Below, in pieces: positions 11,292 through 22,153 of a DNA stretch of 64,000 nucleotides. Source of the stretch: Schistocerca nitens (lineage: Eukaryota > Arthropoda > Insecta > Orthoptera > Acrididae); NCBI RefSeq assembly GCF_023898315.1, contig NC_064614.1, forward strand, positions 380,431,348 through 380,495,347, in the 5' to 3' direction. The position numbers and the translations under genes were made by a program. The stretch's first letter is position 1. Every line of letters begins with the position of its first letter. Under the pieces are notes generated by a model, which was not told the origin of the DNA, did not search any database, and worked only from the letters and a program-made list of their open reading frames with translations.

Positions 11292-11424
11292 ATGATGTAT
11301 CCGTGCCTCGACGGGCTAAAACGGCGATAAAATATTTCTCTCTCCCTGCACAGGAATCACGAAATATGCCAGCGGAAGGGTTGTGGACTCTATGACATAT
11401 GGAAGTTTGGATCGGGCTTGCAAG

Positions 11425-11515
11425 CGTGCTCGGATAGCTGAAGTGTTTAAGGCGACCGTTTACGTAAGCGAGAAGTCTGGGTTTGAGTCCCGATCAAGCA
11501 GAAATTTTCATGTGT
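11425..11515 (+). repeat. tRNA-like SINE fragment of another family
   Basis: A tRNA-like head is visible: GGATAGCTGAAGTG near an A box, GGCGACCGTTTACGTAAGCG as anticodon arm and CTGGGTTTGAGTCCCGATC as B box, followed by AAATTTTCATGTGTCG. This matches a repeat I recall as common in orthopteran DNA. The B box has GGTTTGA where GGTTCGA is expected, so the copy is old. I found no duplication. Confidence 0.55.
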
Positions 11516-13529
11516 CGCAAACAGCTGACGTCAGTCTAGATTCGCGAAAACTAGGATCCATTTCGTAATACTGATACAAATACTACAATTTCATAGAAAT
11601 TGTTATGATGGTGTTGCGGTGATTGGAGTGTTTCTTCTGATGAAAGATCCCCCCCGCCCCCCCCCCCCCCCCTCTGGATTTGGACACTGACCCAAGCGAG
11701 GCACGAAAATTTGTCTTTATTATGTTCGTACATTTTCTCCAATAACGCGAGACAAGAGAAAACCTGATTCACAGTACAGTTGTGTGTATATGGTTTTCAA
11801 AATACCTGTTTAAGTGGCATGTGTTTTATTCAAATGGAGGAACTGGAACACCGTGCCACCACAAAATTCCTTATTGGTCGATTCATCTCCAACAACAATT
11901 CTGCCAAACTTGGTACATGTTTATAAGGAAAATATTCCCTCATTCTTAACAGTTAAGAAATGGCAGATGGTATTCCGACGTGATTGTGCGTCCCCTATGA
12001 CTAACATATTAAAATTGCAATACCAGATGAAAACATCGAGAAAGAGCACAGTATGAAGCACAGTATGATACCGGATGACAGGCAATTAAAGAGGGTGTCG
12101 ATGAGACGTCAGGGAAAACAGGAGGATATATTTTACAAGAGAAGCCATTGTGTATGACTGGAGCGGCATCTGTTCTCTGTTGTCTGACGGCCTAAAGTAA
12201 ATGCGGAAACGAATTTCTCGGCAATGTTTGGTCTGTTTTAAAGCAAATCCGACTGAATTGAAATTACAATTTGCTCTAACCAATCCCAATTTATCAGTAT
12301 TTTCACTACGCGTTTCCGAGGATTGTTACGTGCCTCGGAGAATTATTACCTCCATCAGACGGATTAACGTCAGTTAATGACGCGAATATGTACTATGTGA
12401 ACAACTTACTGGCTAACCTGTGGTACTAACTGTCATATAATAGCAACTGAAAACAGTAGGGCGTCGTCGACCTATCCTCGTGGATACTTGTCTTGCCGCA
12501 AGTGTTCAAATTTCCTGACGCGAGGTACGGACGTGGCTGCAGAAGGTCACATGGCCGAGTCAACACTGTGTGTCCTTTCGAGCGCTAGACGCGTGGAACC
12601 GCCGAGATACAGCTTGGCGCTGAGAATAGCTCTCCTGAATCCTTATCGGCCTACCGGCGTCGACTTAAGACACGTGCTGGAAGCAATTTCTTCTTCTTAC
12701 ACGAGGCTTGGCACGATTTTCTCACACCCAGCCATCAGAAAGTACGATTTATGAATGACAAATCCGTTGCGTAATAGTTCCTTAGATACACAATGTAAAG
12801 AGCGTTACTGCTATGTACTGCAGCGGCTGTACTGAAATGCTGATCATTTGCATATCCAAGCATTGTGTATGGACTATATTGCAGTCTGACGTTTGACGCC
12901 TGCCACCTTCACAGTGTTACAACTTTAACTGCCAGCAATTACGTGGCATATAACTGAGGGCGATGGTTGTAGGATGCCACTCTGATAAGAAGACCACACG
13001 GCAATCGGATTTCTGTAATTTTTTTTATATTTATGGTACAACAAGTGCGGAACTCAAATATCAGTTGCACAAAGTAGTGCCATGAACACAAAAAATTTGC
13101 CAGAAACCCGACTTTGGTGTTTTCTGAGTCTTTTTAATACCCTAAACCAATATCAAATTATCGATATGCAGCGTGTCACTGCGACAGAACGGTTGCCTAC
13201 CACATGGGTGGCTTGGGTTCTATTTTTAGCTATGATAAATTTTTAAATAAAAGTGCATGTTCTACGGGCATGTCTGTAAAGAGTAAAATACACCAAAAAG
13301 AAAATACCTACACATTACGAAGGAATTATCGGAATGTGACGGAAATCAGTAGATTTGATTAAATTTCAGAAAAACTGTATTATTTTTCAAGAGAAAGAGC
13401 TTCAAAAATTGAGTAGGTCAGCAACACGTTGGCCCATCTCTGCCCTTTACGCAAGCTTTTATTCGGATTGGCTATGTTTGACAGACTTGTCGGTCGTCCT
13501 CCTGAAGAATACTATGTCAAATTCTGTTC
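11516..13529. other. Unannotated stretch with a C-tract
   Basis: A C-rich tract of 24 nt (one G) lies at 11649-11672. Otherwise I see no element; 12488-12754 has a moderately GC-rich open frame without recognisable similarity. Confidence 0.4.
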
Positions 13530-14680
13530 AAGTGGCACGTTAGATCGAGAGAATCCGGAGATGACTGGAGGGTGCTGCCAATAATGCTCCAAACGTTCTC
13601 AGTTGAGGAGAGATCCGGCGGCCTTGCTGGCCGAAGTATAGTTTCGCAACCGCGACGACAAGCAGTAGAAACTCTCGCCGTGTCTGGGCGGGCATTATCC
13701 CCTAAAATGTAAGCCCAGGATGGCTTGCCATGTAGGGCAACAGAACAGGGTGTGGAATGTCGTTGACGAACCTCGGCACTGTAAGAGTGACAAGCAAAGC
13801 GGTCCTGCTACGAAATGAAACTGCGCACTAAACCATCTGTCCTGGTTGTTGGGTCGTATGGCGGACGACAGTCACACTGCCATCCCACCGCTGTCCGGGA
13901 CGTCTGAGTACTAGTCTTTGCTGGCCATCGGGGCCCAGTTCGAAGCGGGACTCATCACTGAAGGTGGTTGTACTCTAGTCAATTACATTCCAGGCCCAAT
14001 GTGACCGACTGCACTGCAAATCAGCTTGTCCATGGGAGTCGGCGCAAGTGTCACCATGAGCTCGTCCCCCTTTTCTGTGAGACACCTATTAATGGTCCTT
14101 GTTGCCACTGAAGTATCAGTTGCACGTCGAATCAGCGAAAATGATGAATCCGGACCTCAGAGCACCTTTCTGACGAGTGCATGGTCCTCATGTTCTGTCG
14201 GCTCTCTAGGTCGACCGCTTGTTTCTTGAAGCTGTGCTCGGCCATGTATTACCGATTCCTGTCAACATGGTCGAATAGGCCATCGCTCCTATTAACATGT
14301 AGAGCGGTTTGTCGATTACTTCAACCGCCTTCTTTGTGCCCACGTCCTCTCTCAAATGCTGGCATGTGCGTAGCGTATATTGTGCACTCACTTGTCTGCG
14401 AGGCATAGTTATTCTCCAACTGGCCGGTCGGAGTGACCGAGCGGTTCTAGGCGTTACAGTCTGGAACCGCGGGACCGCTACGGTCGCAGGTTCGAATCCT
14501 GCCTCGGGCATGGATGTGTGTGATGTCCTTAGGTTAGTTAGGTTTAAGTAGTTCTAAGTTCTAGGGGACTGATGACCTCAGCAATTAAGTCTCTTAGTGC
14601 TCAGAGCTATATTCTCCAACTCAGTACACGGAATGAAATTCGCAAAGACTTCATAGCCTGGTACCGACATGTCCCCTGTT
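13530..14680 (-). pseudogene. Decayed Tc1-type transposase, interrupted by a SINE
   Basis: The minus strand gives SDESRFELGPDGQQRL near 13930 (first catalytic Asp), GDNARPDTARV near 13690 (second Asp, codon 13697-13699) and RPPDLSSTENVWSIIG near 13600 (catalytic Glu, codon 13598-13600). The last two are separated by 32 residues, shorter than the usual 34 and identical to the copy at 39583. Frame changes and stops disrupt the rest, and the part upstream of 14421 is interrupted by the SINE at 14421-14609. No terminal repeats are evident, so the outer limits are approximate. Confidence 0.75.
14421..14609 (+). repeat. SINE with 12-bp target duplication, 3' shortened
   Basis: The head is intact with A and B boxes. 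The body stops after GCTCAGAGC and lacks the final CATTTGAACCATT. The perfect duplication TATTCTCCAACT lies at 14410-14421 and 14610-14621, so the copy is younger than the Tc1 pseudogene it sits in. Confidence 0.95.
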
Positions 14681-14689
14681 TACTATCCT

Positions 14690-15376
14690 CACCGATTGCG
14701 CGGTGACTTTGCGCTGCAGCGTCACACATTCGTCCATCGGCCGCCAAAGTTTTCAATTTTGCATTTTCCGATGATACGTAAGTACCAGTTTGTGACCAAT
14801 TTGGAAACTCCTTCTTGGTGCGTCATTTTCTTATAGTTTTCAGTTTTGTTTTAGAATGCATATAAAGATGAAATCACTCTGCTGTTTATTTTTTAATTTA
14901 AAGGATTTTTACTAAGAATCTTTTATAAATGATCGGTATTTAAGAATTCGTACTTGCAATGAAAACCGGATTTTTGTGTAGATATATAAACGGAAATAAG
15001 CAGATGCGCATTTTTTATTACATGACAACTAGACATGTGTTAAGTAGCATACATTTGATGATTTTTATATTTAAATGATGCAGGTATTCGAAGTGGACAG
15101 ATAAAAACGAAAAAAAATAATGACCGAAAGAAAACTCGAAGCAGCGATCCAGCAATTACCAGTCTCGAGCAGTGCCGATTTTTTTGCCGTTTTCGTGTTT
15201 TTTACGCTTCACGGAAGTGCTCGTACAACATGCACCTTCGGTTAGAAATCTGCATGTGCCAAGAAGTGAACCCAGGCCGCGCACATAACAAGCAAGCACT
15301 CCAACGCACAGCCACACTGCCTGCCGAGAAAAATCTGTCTTGCCTTAGCACATTAATGACGGTCGAAATTTAAAGC
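14690..15376. other. Unannotated, AT-rich
   Basis: No recognisable element; a tRNA-like TGAACCCAGGCCGCGC-type motif near 15268 is too weak to call. Confidence 0.35.
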
Positions 15377-15823
15377 AGATTTTCTCGATTAATTTTTACA
15401 GCAGCACCTCAGTGCTTTGTGCAAATGATATTGCAGTTCTGGACTTCAAGTACCATAGATTGTTGTTGTTGTGGTCTTCCGTCCTGAGACTGGTTTGATG
15501 CAGCTCTCCATGCTACCCTATCCTATGCAAGCTTCTTCATCTCCCAGTACTTACTGCAACCTACATCCTTCTGAATCTGCTTAGTGTACTCATCTCTTGG
15601 TCTTCCTCTACGATTTTTACCCTCCACGCTGCCCTCCAATGCTAAATTTGTGATCCCTTGATGCCTCAGAACATGTCCTAGCAACCGGTCCCTTCTTCTT
15701 GTCTAGTTGTGCTCAGGATGGAAGACCACAACAACAACAATCTATGGTACTTGAAGTCCAGAACTGCAATATCATTTGCACAAAGCACTGAGGTGCTGCT
15801 GTAAAAACTAATCGAGAAAATCT
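15377..15823. repeat. 112-bp inverted duplication at a LINE 3' end
   Basis: Positions 15377-15488 and 15712-15823 are reverse complements at 110 of 112 positions. The arm contains the LINE 3' terminus, its CAACAACAACAA-like tail and about 70 bp of non-LINE flank. The second arm sits inside the LINE, between its RNRIGE-like and TRRRDRLL-like segments. The loop of 223 bp is LINE sequence. Confidence 0.9.
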
Positions 15824-15932
15824 TCTCCCCAATTCTATTCAATACTTCCTCATTATTTATGTGACCTACCCATCTAATCTTCAGCATTCTTCTGTAGCAC
15901 CACATTTCGAAAGCTTCTATTCTGTTCTTGTC

Positions 15933-16286
15933 TTAACTATTTAACGTGCATGTTTCACTTCCATACATGGCTACACTCCATACAAATACTCTCAGAAACG
16001 ACTTCCTGACACTTAAATCTATACTTGATGTTAACAAATTTCTCTTCTTCAGAAACGCTTTCCTTGCCATTGCCAGTTTACATTTTATATCCTCTCCACT
16101 TCGACCATCATCAGTTATTTTGCTCCCCAAATAGCAAAACTCCTTTACTACTTTAAGTGCCTCATTTCCTAATCTAATTCCCGCAGCATCACCCGATTTA
16201 ATTTGACTACGTTCCATTATCCTCGTTTTGCTTTTGTTGATGTTCATCTTAAAGAAAATGGCTCTGAGCACTATGGGACTTAACAT
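15933..16286 (-). pseudogene. LINE reverse-transcriptase C-terminal fragment
   Basis: Open for 117 codons. It contains the post-palm signature FCYLGSKITDDG, the MARKAFLKKRNLLTS segment and the VWSVAMYGSETCTL thumb-like segment, and then meets a stop. Its amino end runs into the SINE junction at 16252. The matching segment at 61753-61965 aligns over nearly its full length, so the two copies belong to the same family. It lacks the catalytic palm, hence not functional. Confidence 0.8.
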
Positions 16287-16445
16287 CTTAGGTCATCAGT
16301 CCCCTAGAACTTAGAACTATTTAAACCTAACTAACCTAAGGACGTCACACACATTCATGCCCGAGGCAGGATTCGAACCTGGGACCGTAGCAGTCCCGCG
16401 GTCCCGGACTGCAGCGCCTAGAACCGCACGGCCACCGCGGCCGGC
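16252..16445 (-). repeat. SINE in LINE, 13-bp target duplication
   Basis: Minus-strand copy of the common family with all parts present. The perfect duplication GATGTTCATCTTA is at 16239-16251 and 16446-16458; both copies belong to the LINE, so the SINE came later. Confidence 0.95.
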
Positions 16446-16539
16446 GATGTTCATCTTATATGCCATAGATATAAAAAAAGCAGAATTCCGATTACCATGT
16501 GGACTCCTTGTGAGATGAGAGTGGCCCAAGAAATGGAAT

Positions 16540-16665
16540 CGTGGGTCGAGGCATCACGCTAGTAATATCGGATTGCTAACCGAAGGGGCCCGGGTTCGAT
16601 GCCCGGGCGGGACGGAGATTTTCTCCGCTCGGGGACTGCGTGTTGCGTTGTCCTTACGCTCGTAC
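16540..16665 (+). repeat. tRNA-derived SINE, Ser-like head
   Basis: The head has GGATTGCTAACCG (GCT-like anticodon loop) and the B box GGGTTCGATGCCCGGGCGGG, followed by GGAGATTTTCTCCGCTCGGGGAC and a tail. It resembles the head of the copy at 1185-1429. Similarity stops near 16670 and I see no clear duplication. Confidence 0.65.
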
Positions 16666-16759
16666 CGTCATAATTGACATTCCACTGTTGAGTGGCTGTA
16701 AGGGCACGAGCAAGAAGCCAATAGATTACTAAAAAGCAGAAAAGCCAGCCACAAGATTA

Positions 16760-17060
16760 ATGAAAGGTGGATAACTACTCGGCGGCCGAGGCAGAAGCCA
16801 GGCGTGGGGCAGCGACGCTGCGGCCAGCCGAGAGGAACGGCCCGACACACTTGGCTCGCCGCACTTTCGCCGCCCGGCTGGCGCTCGCTCGCTCTTGAAC
16901 TTGACACACAGCGCCGGTCGCTCTTCCCTGAGGCGTCAGCACTGACGAAGTACTGTGCCGCTGCCGGGCCGAAGGAAAGGCACAGGGGTTCGCGGTTCCA
17001 GACGTTGCACTTCAGGCGCTCCCTCCCGTGGGAGCAGCACAGTCCATAATATCCCGCAAG
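16760..17060. other. GC-rich block
   Basis: CpG-rich DNA with overlapping frames on both strands (16668-16907 minus, 16804-17049 plus) and no recognisable protein family. Possibly regulatory; no specific motif convinces me. Confidence 0.3.
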
Positions 17061-17844
17061 CCACTAAATAGTGCGATTCGGACAGTGCTTCGTTCCAGTA
17101 TTAGCGATTTTCTGTTCTGTTTCATTCGCGTATTAAACGAAGGAGCAACAGTCTTTGTAGCTCTGTAAACGCCTTAATCTTAATCTCTCATACTCTTTAT
17201 TCTCATGATCCCAACTTAGTTATACGACGGCGGCAGCAGAAATGTCAACAGAGTCCGTCGAATACTAATTCTATAAATTTACGCAAAAGGGTTTTGTGAG
17301 AATAATGTCACCTGTCTTTCAAAGATTCTCATTTGAGTTCTCCGAAAATCTGCATTACCTTTTCGTGTGGGCTATGGCGATCTGCGACGACTAGTTAACT
17401 AGAGCTCCGAAAGCTCTAGAATTAGTCACTCTAGCATCTTGTGCACGATTTCCTTACAGATATACTGCACGTTTCTAGAACGCTTCCAACAGATCCAAGT
17501 CTTCAGTTTGCATTCGCCATCACTCATTTAACGTGTTTCTATTGTTTTATAGCGCTTACCTTTAAATATTTAGACAATGTGATGTGCGTCGGCTACTATC
17601 CTGTTATTTCTCATAGACATTAACTAGCATTTATGAAACTCATAGCGTACAGATCAGTGATCGTCAGCCTGGTCCCTAGTAGTCGTTCTAGTTTTCGTGG
17701 TGGACGGTAAACGTTAGGAATTTTGGAAACATTTTCTTTAAGTTTTCATAACATTTTGACATAAAGTATTTGGCAAGTAATTAAATGACAAAATTTCAGA
17801 GACTTTACTGGTATCGTACAGATATGATTTTATGTACGTAGACT

Positions 17845-17940
17845 GGAGCGGCTTAGTGGCAAACGCACCTGCTTAGTAAACAGGAGACTCGGGTTCGATT
17901 CCCAGCCTTGATACTAATTTTCACTCTCCGCTTGTGTCCA
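17845..17940 (+). repeat. tRNA-like SINE head
   Basis: A tRNA-like unit with GAGCGGCTTAGTGGCAAACGC (A-box region), CCTGCTTAGTAAACAGG (anticodon stem-loop) and CTCGGGTTCGATTCCCAG (B box), followed by a short tail. The pairing does not give a full acceptor stem, so I call a SINE and not a tRNA gene. Confidence 0.6.
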
Positions 17941-19939
17941 GGTACATAATATCTGGTAATCAGTAGTTATTGTATTCTTTAATTTGCTGTAACTTGGTTT
18001 TATAAATTTTATAAAGTTACTTCACTACTTCATAGACCACCATTACTGTGGAACTGGTGGGAAATTAGAAAATTTTACTACTAATAGAGATACAAAAGTG
18101 GGTCATTGGTTGATTACCCCTGATATAAACACACCGAGATTGCTGGCTCAATTGCTTCTCTTTTACTACCAGTTTCGTACCGTCATGGTTTAGAAATGTT
18201 GACATGCCGATTTACTGACAAGTTAATCTAGCCACTATGTGTGGGAAGTCCATTAACAGTCTTATTCGAGCAAAACCTCACACTAGATTTCTGTAATGAG
18301 TAACGTGAAATTCTGTACATTCGACAACGTAGTAATTATCCTATATAGGATATACTGCCGAAAAGCCGTCTCATCTAGTCTATTTTTATGTGCAAATTAC
18401 GTTCTATCACTCGTCATGAGCCATTTACTGTACACATTCAGTCGAGTGAACATGTGTGTATTGTGGAGATGTTTTTGTTGTTGACAATGATCTGAAAGAC
18501 CAAAATTAATAATAGTAAAATAAAAACAAATCACCTGCATTCTCGTCGTGTCTATATTCTATCAGGTTCATAGAATTCGTATTAACTGAGGAGAGCAGCT
18601 TAACAAAAGTGCTTTGCACTTATCAACATTTAAAGAGCAGTACAATTCACAGGAACTAGAAGAAATGTTGCCAAAGCAAGCAGACCGCTAGACGTCATTG
18701 CCATCAGTTTAATTGAAAATTATTGGTGAACAGTTCTCCACTTGACATATGGCTTCATGTAACTGATAATTTCATGAAACTAGATATTACGTTGGTAAAC
18801 TGAACAAGCCATCGTAGAAAACTCGATGTCGCGTTTGCAATTTATGTTCTACCGATCTTGCACTCAAATGAAAATTTAATTTCTCCTAGCAAAGCTACGT
18901 TTAATTGAGACAAATCGTCAATAAAATAAACTTTCTGGAATTTTGGTTTATGCATGTTTCTGATACAAGATTTAAGTACAATTTCTTGTTGGGACTGGCA
19001 TTATCCATTTCTACTCTTTTCCCGGGTCATTCCATAATCAGCTGTGTACTACACCGAACGTCCTCAAACTGAGACGTATTGTACTATCTGCCTTCGCTTA
19101 CAGTGTCTATTTTGCTGTGCCGACGTAACTACTACGGAATGCCTTCGAAATGTCCCTCCACGTTGCCAGTTTTCGTTCTCCATCGCTTTTGATTTTTCCT
19201 TCGTACCACTTATTTAGTATTTGATCATCCGCTTTGTTGCGTACGATCACAATTACCATTATTTTATTTGAGCTTGACATAAGCAATAAAGGAGATTTAT
19301 TTTGCGCAGCCTATGGACAATCGGAACAAATGAAATGCAACATTTCTTCTTCTTTCTGATACAATGATAACTGAAACGGAGATAATAACACTTCAAAATA
19401 ATGTTTGACAAAATCAACTTCTTTTTCATTGAAAATGCCTCGGAAACATGGTTTTGTCAGGCAGAATACACTCCTTCTTCTGTGGTCGCTATTGCTCAAG
19501 GAGACCACCTCGAGTGGATTAGGTATCGGCGTAATTTTAAAATCCAGGGTGGTGGAAAAAGAAATGAGGTCATAGAAAACGGACTAAGTCCTTCAGATTC
19601 TCATAGCAAACTAGGAAGAGAGTTCAATAAATTTTGTTATATCTTAAAAATTGAATGTTTGATTGAACTGAATTTTCGTCTAAATCCAGTTGGAAAAATT
19701 ACTAGCAAAGAATATTGTCAATTGCTGTATAGCCACGACCCAGACTGAAAAGTGGCCGAAAAAGCTGTTTCCAAGGAATATGTCTCTCTGCCGATAGATA
19801 AAAAATGTGGAAAAAATAATGACACATTGTTCTATTGAATGCTCATTGTTCTCGCTATTGTGGATGGAAGGCAAATAGTAAGATTCCAACAGAGAAAGAA
19901 GCTTATCAATATTTCATTTCCTACAACAGCAATCTTAAG
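17941..19939. other. AT-rich unannotated stretch
   Basis: Nothing recognisable. Frames such as 19401-19748 (plus, 115 codons) show no similarity that I can name. Confidence 0.4.
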
Positions 19940-19950
19940 TGAAGTAAATG

Positions 19951-20149
19951 GCCGGCCGGAGTGGCCGTGCGGTTCTAGTGCGTTACAGTCTGGAACCGAG
20001 CGACCGCTACGACCGCAGGTTCGAATCCTGCCTCGGGCATGGATGTGTGTGCTGTCCTTATGTTAGTTAGGTTTAATTAGTTCTAAGTTCTAGGCGACTG
20101 ATGACCTCAGAAGTTAAGTCGCATACTCCTCAGAGCCATTTGAACCATT
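19951..20149 (+). repeat. SINE, 11-bp target duplication
   Basis: Common family, full head and body, several substitutions (for example a TGCG insertion-like change after TTCTAG). Duplication TGAAGTAAATG at 19940-19950 and 20150-20160. Confidence 0.95.
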
Positions 20150-20580
20150 TGAAGTAAATGACTAACAAATAAAATTAAGCTGCAATTGAAGTTCTCTATG
20201 CAGCAATAACATTAGAAGACAGCGACAGCAACACGGTCCAATATGGATGTAAGTATGATCACGCAATCAAACAAAATGGTTATTAGTTATAATTTTGCAA
20301 CTGTTAACAAAGCGTGTTTGCCTGCAGATAGCCTGAAAATGGCCAGAGAGCTGAAATATGCCTCTTGCAACTGTATACTCAACAGCAATAAAATAACTTC
20401 AATCATAGCAGCATCTTGGTTCAATACTATTATTGCAATGTTTGAAATATTGTCGATATCTATGTATGAAGTAAAGCACTTGTTTAAAATATTGTCGATA
20501 TCGAGGTTATTGGAGACAGCACGATAGTTCGCATTAGACAAGGAAAGAGGGCGGCATCGACCGCTTCCGTGTTGAATGAA

Positions 20581-20740
20581 CCACTCCGACATTCGCTTGA
20601 AACGACTTAGGGAAACTTACATGAAAACTGCTCCTACGGGAATCGACACCTACAAGTTCCAAACCACTCCACAACCACACTGTGTGTACGAGTAGCTGAG
20701 TGGAGAACAGTCTCTGCTCGGTTGATGTACGTCTTGGGAA
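20581..20740 (+). repeat. Diverged repeat, copy 1 of 2
   Basis: From CCACTCCGACATTCGCTTGA to GATGTACGTCTTGGGA this resembles 23001-23165 in the same orientation, with many substitutions. The start recalls a tRNA-like repeat frequent in orthopterans (CGACATTTGCCTGGAACGAT), from memory. Confidence 0.5.
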
Positions 20741-20879
20741 AGAGTATAACCGTTTTGTATAATAACTGGTTATTTTGCGTTTTATGTGATTCACCAAGTG
20801 CACGCCAGGTGCATACAAACTAGCTGATTAGTAACACATACCGTTAGGAGTGATTTTCTCGCCTCGGCTCCACGTGTGG

Positions 20880-21300
20880 AAGGCGTGCCGTGCGACTCTT
20901 CGATCACAAGCTGTTGCCCGGTTGGCCGGCCGGGGGGCGGCAGATGGTGTGACGAGAATTGATCACTAGCCGGGCTCGCCACCTGGCCGCGCGTGGGACA
21001 GGTTCCGCGCCGAGGTCGGCCCCGGTCACACCGCGTCGCCGGTTGCCTAGCAACGGACTCCTGCCTGCTGAGTCACTATACTGTGCGGCCAGGCGCAAAT
21101 TACAGCCGTCGGTGCGGCGGGTTGCGTAAAGCGAAGCGAATGTGTCCATTTAATGGGAAATTCCATGTGTTTATTTAAGATACGTGGTTTCTTTGTTCTA
21201 CGAGTCAGCAGCTCGTGCACAAGCCGACGGAAACCGCGGCGTGTACCGTAAGTTCATTCCGTACGCGGCGGGGATTGGATGGGGGGTCGTCCACTGTTGA
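20880..21300 (+). promoter_or_regulatory. GC-rich block with a consensus RFX X-box
   Basis: The block is CpG-rich and contains GTTGCCTAGCAAC at 21042-21054, which fits the X-box GTNRCC-N(0-3)-RGYAAC at every position (spacer of one). X-boxes bind RFX factors, which drive ciliary genes in animals. A GTAAGT donor-like site lies at 21248-21253, after a weak exon end (ACC). I infer a possible promoter with a short first exon; start point and product are unknown. The open frames here are short and unremarkable. Confidence 0.35.
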
Positions 21301-21672
21301 CCTCAGGCGGCTGAAGGTTAATACAATCTTCAAAGTAAACATGTTAGTTTCCTTAGACGTACACCTCTACAAAAATGAATGAGCAAAAAAGTTACTTTAC
21401 AAACTTCTTTCAGAAAGGAAGTGGGCGGTGCCTTGTTCCAGTTTGGTCTAAAGGCGCGTACAGACTAGGCCAATGAAGGCCCACGAACGACAGAGACTTT
21501 ATTCAGGCGAACGTTGGTCGCCAACGCATTGTCGTTCGGCTTATCATCCACATCAAACGAAGAGCTTGGGACCAAGAGATTCGGCCATGTGGAATCGCAA
21601 CTGGCTCTCATAACTTGCCGACGTTGCTCCCGTTTCGTTACTGTTTTAATAACGATTTCACCGGCTGATATT

Positions 21673-21867
21673 ATGAGCAAAGAAGAGGACTTAGCAGTTG
21701 TTGCATGTGCAGCATTTATTTTACAACAAGAAGATGATCATCAGAAGAAGAAGAAGAAAAGACGCTGGTGGTCGAGCTCTCTTTTAAAAAGCAGGCAGCA
21801 CTGTAGTAGGATAAAATTAATGTCTACCTTAAGGCTGAGTCGTAATAGGGGTTATTTCATTGTGTAA
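21673..21867 (+). pseudogene. Amino-terminal remnant of a Harbinger transposase
   Basis: From the ATG at 21673 the frame reads MSKEEDLAVVACAAFILQQE, then a lysine-rich run and RRWWSSSLLKSRQ. This resembles the acidic/basic-tryptophan start of insect Harbinger transposases (…EEEKKKKRRWWVRPW), recalled from the family. After about 43 residues the likeness is lost and the frame stops at 21867; the DDE catalytic domain is absent. The longer frame beginning upstream at 21514 reads through the terminal region and is not the natural start. The product, if any, would be inert. Confidence 0.65.
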
Positions 21868-21925
21868 GCCCTAAAATTTCCAATGATAACATCTTTTTCA
21901 GGAGAGCTGTACTTGCAGCAGAAAG

Positions 21926-22153
21926 CTAATAGTGATTCCCAGTTTTGTTTGTTACTCTTTGCCGTTCACTGCGAAAAGGTGTAAATAGAGGCATAATTGT
22001 CTTTTTCACATTGTGCATATCGCTTTCTAGTAGCTGAGTTATTTTCCTCCAAGCGTCTAGTTTTTTCACTTTGTTTTTATAGTCGCAGTTCGTAGGGACC
22101 CATAAACATACCCGTTCATGATAAAAAACTATCAGCTTTAATGTTCTTTCCAT
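21926..22153 (-). pseudogene. MADF-domain remnant of the Harbinger second protein
   Basis: The frame begins MERTLKLIVFYHERVCLWVP, continues TNCDYKNKVKKLDAWRKITQ and then LLESDMHNVKKTIMPLFTPFRSERQRV. That is the MADF pattern: an aromatic-acidic helix, CLW, DYKN, a central AW and a basic helix. MADF/Myb-like proteins are the DNA-binding partner of Harbinger transposases. The frame is open over about 75 residues with no disabling change inside the domain, but the carboxy part seems lost. It points toward the transposase remnant (convergent). Confidence 0.75.

Larger units (their letters stand above)
15449..16520 (-). mobile_element. LINE fragment (APE-type, RTE-like), broken by a SINE and an inverted duplication
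   Basis: On the minus strand the order is MNINKSKTRIMERSQIKSG, FCYLGSKITDDGRSGEDIK, LLTSSIDLSVRKSFLRVFVW, MYGSETCTL, then EAFEMWCYRRMLKIRWVGH. After the inverted duplication comes the terminal HVLRHQGITNLALEG, GKNRRGRPRDEYTKQIQKD and KPVSGRP-like end near 15484. This is the C-terminal part of a non-LTR reverse transcriptase, and a second, longer copy lies at 59875-62315. Upstream domains are absent. The clade name is a guess based on the YLGSKIT signature. Confidence 0.8.

Noticed and set aside
11430-11515. Counting this as a copy of the common SINE
   Set aside because: The head is tRNA-like but the downstream body does not match the common body, so it belongs to another family.
17845-17940. 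Possible functional tRNA gene
   Set aside because: A and B boxes are present but no complete acceptor stem can be drawn. The same holds for all other tRNA-like heads in the window, most of which lie in SINEs with target duplications.
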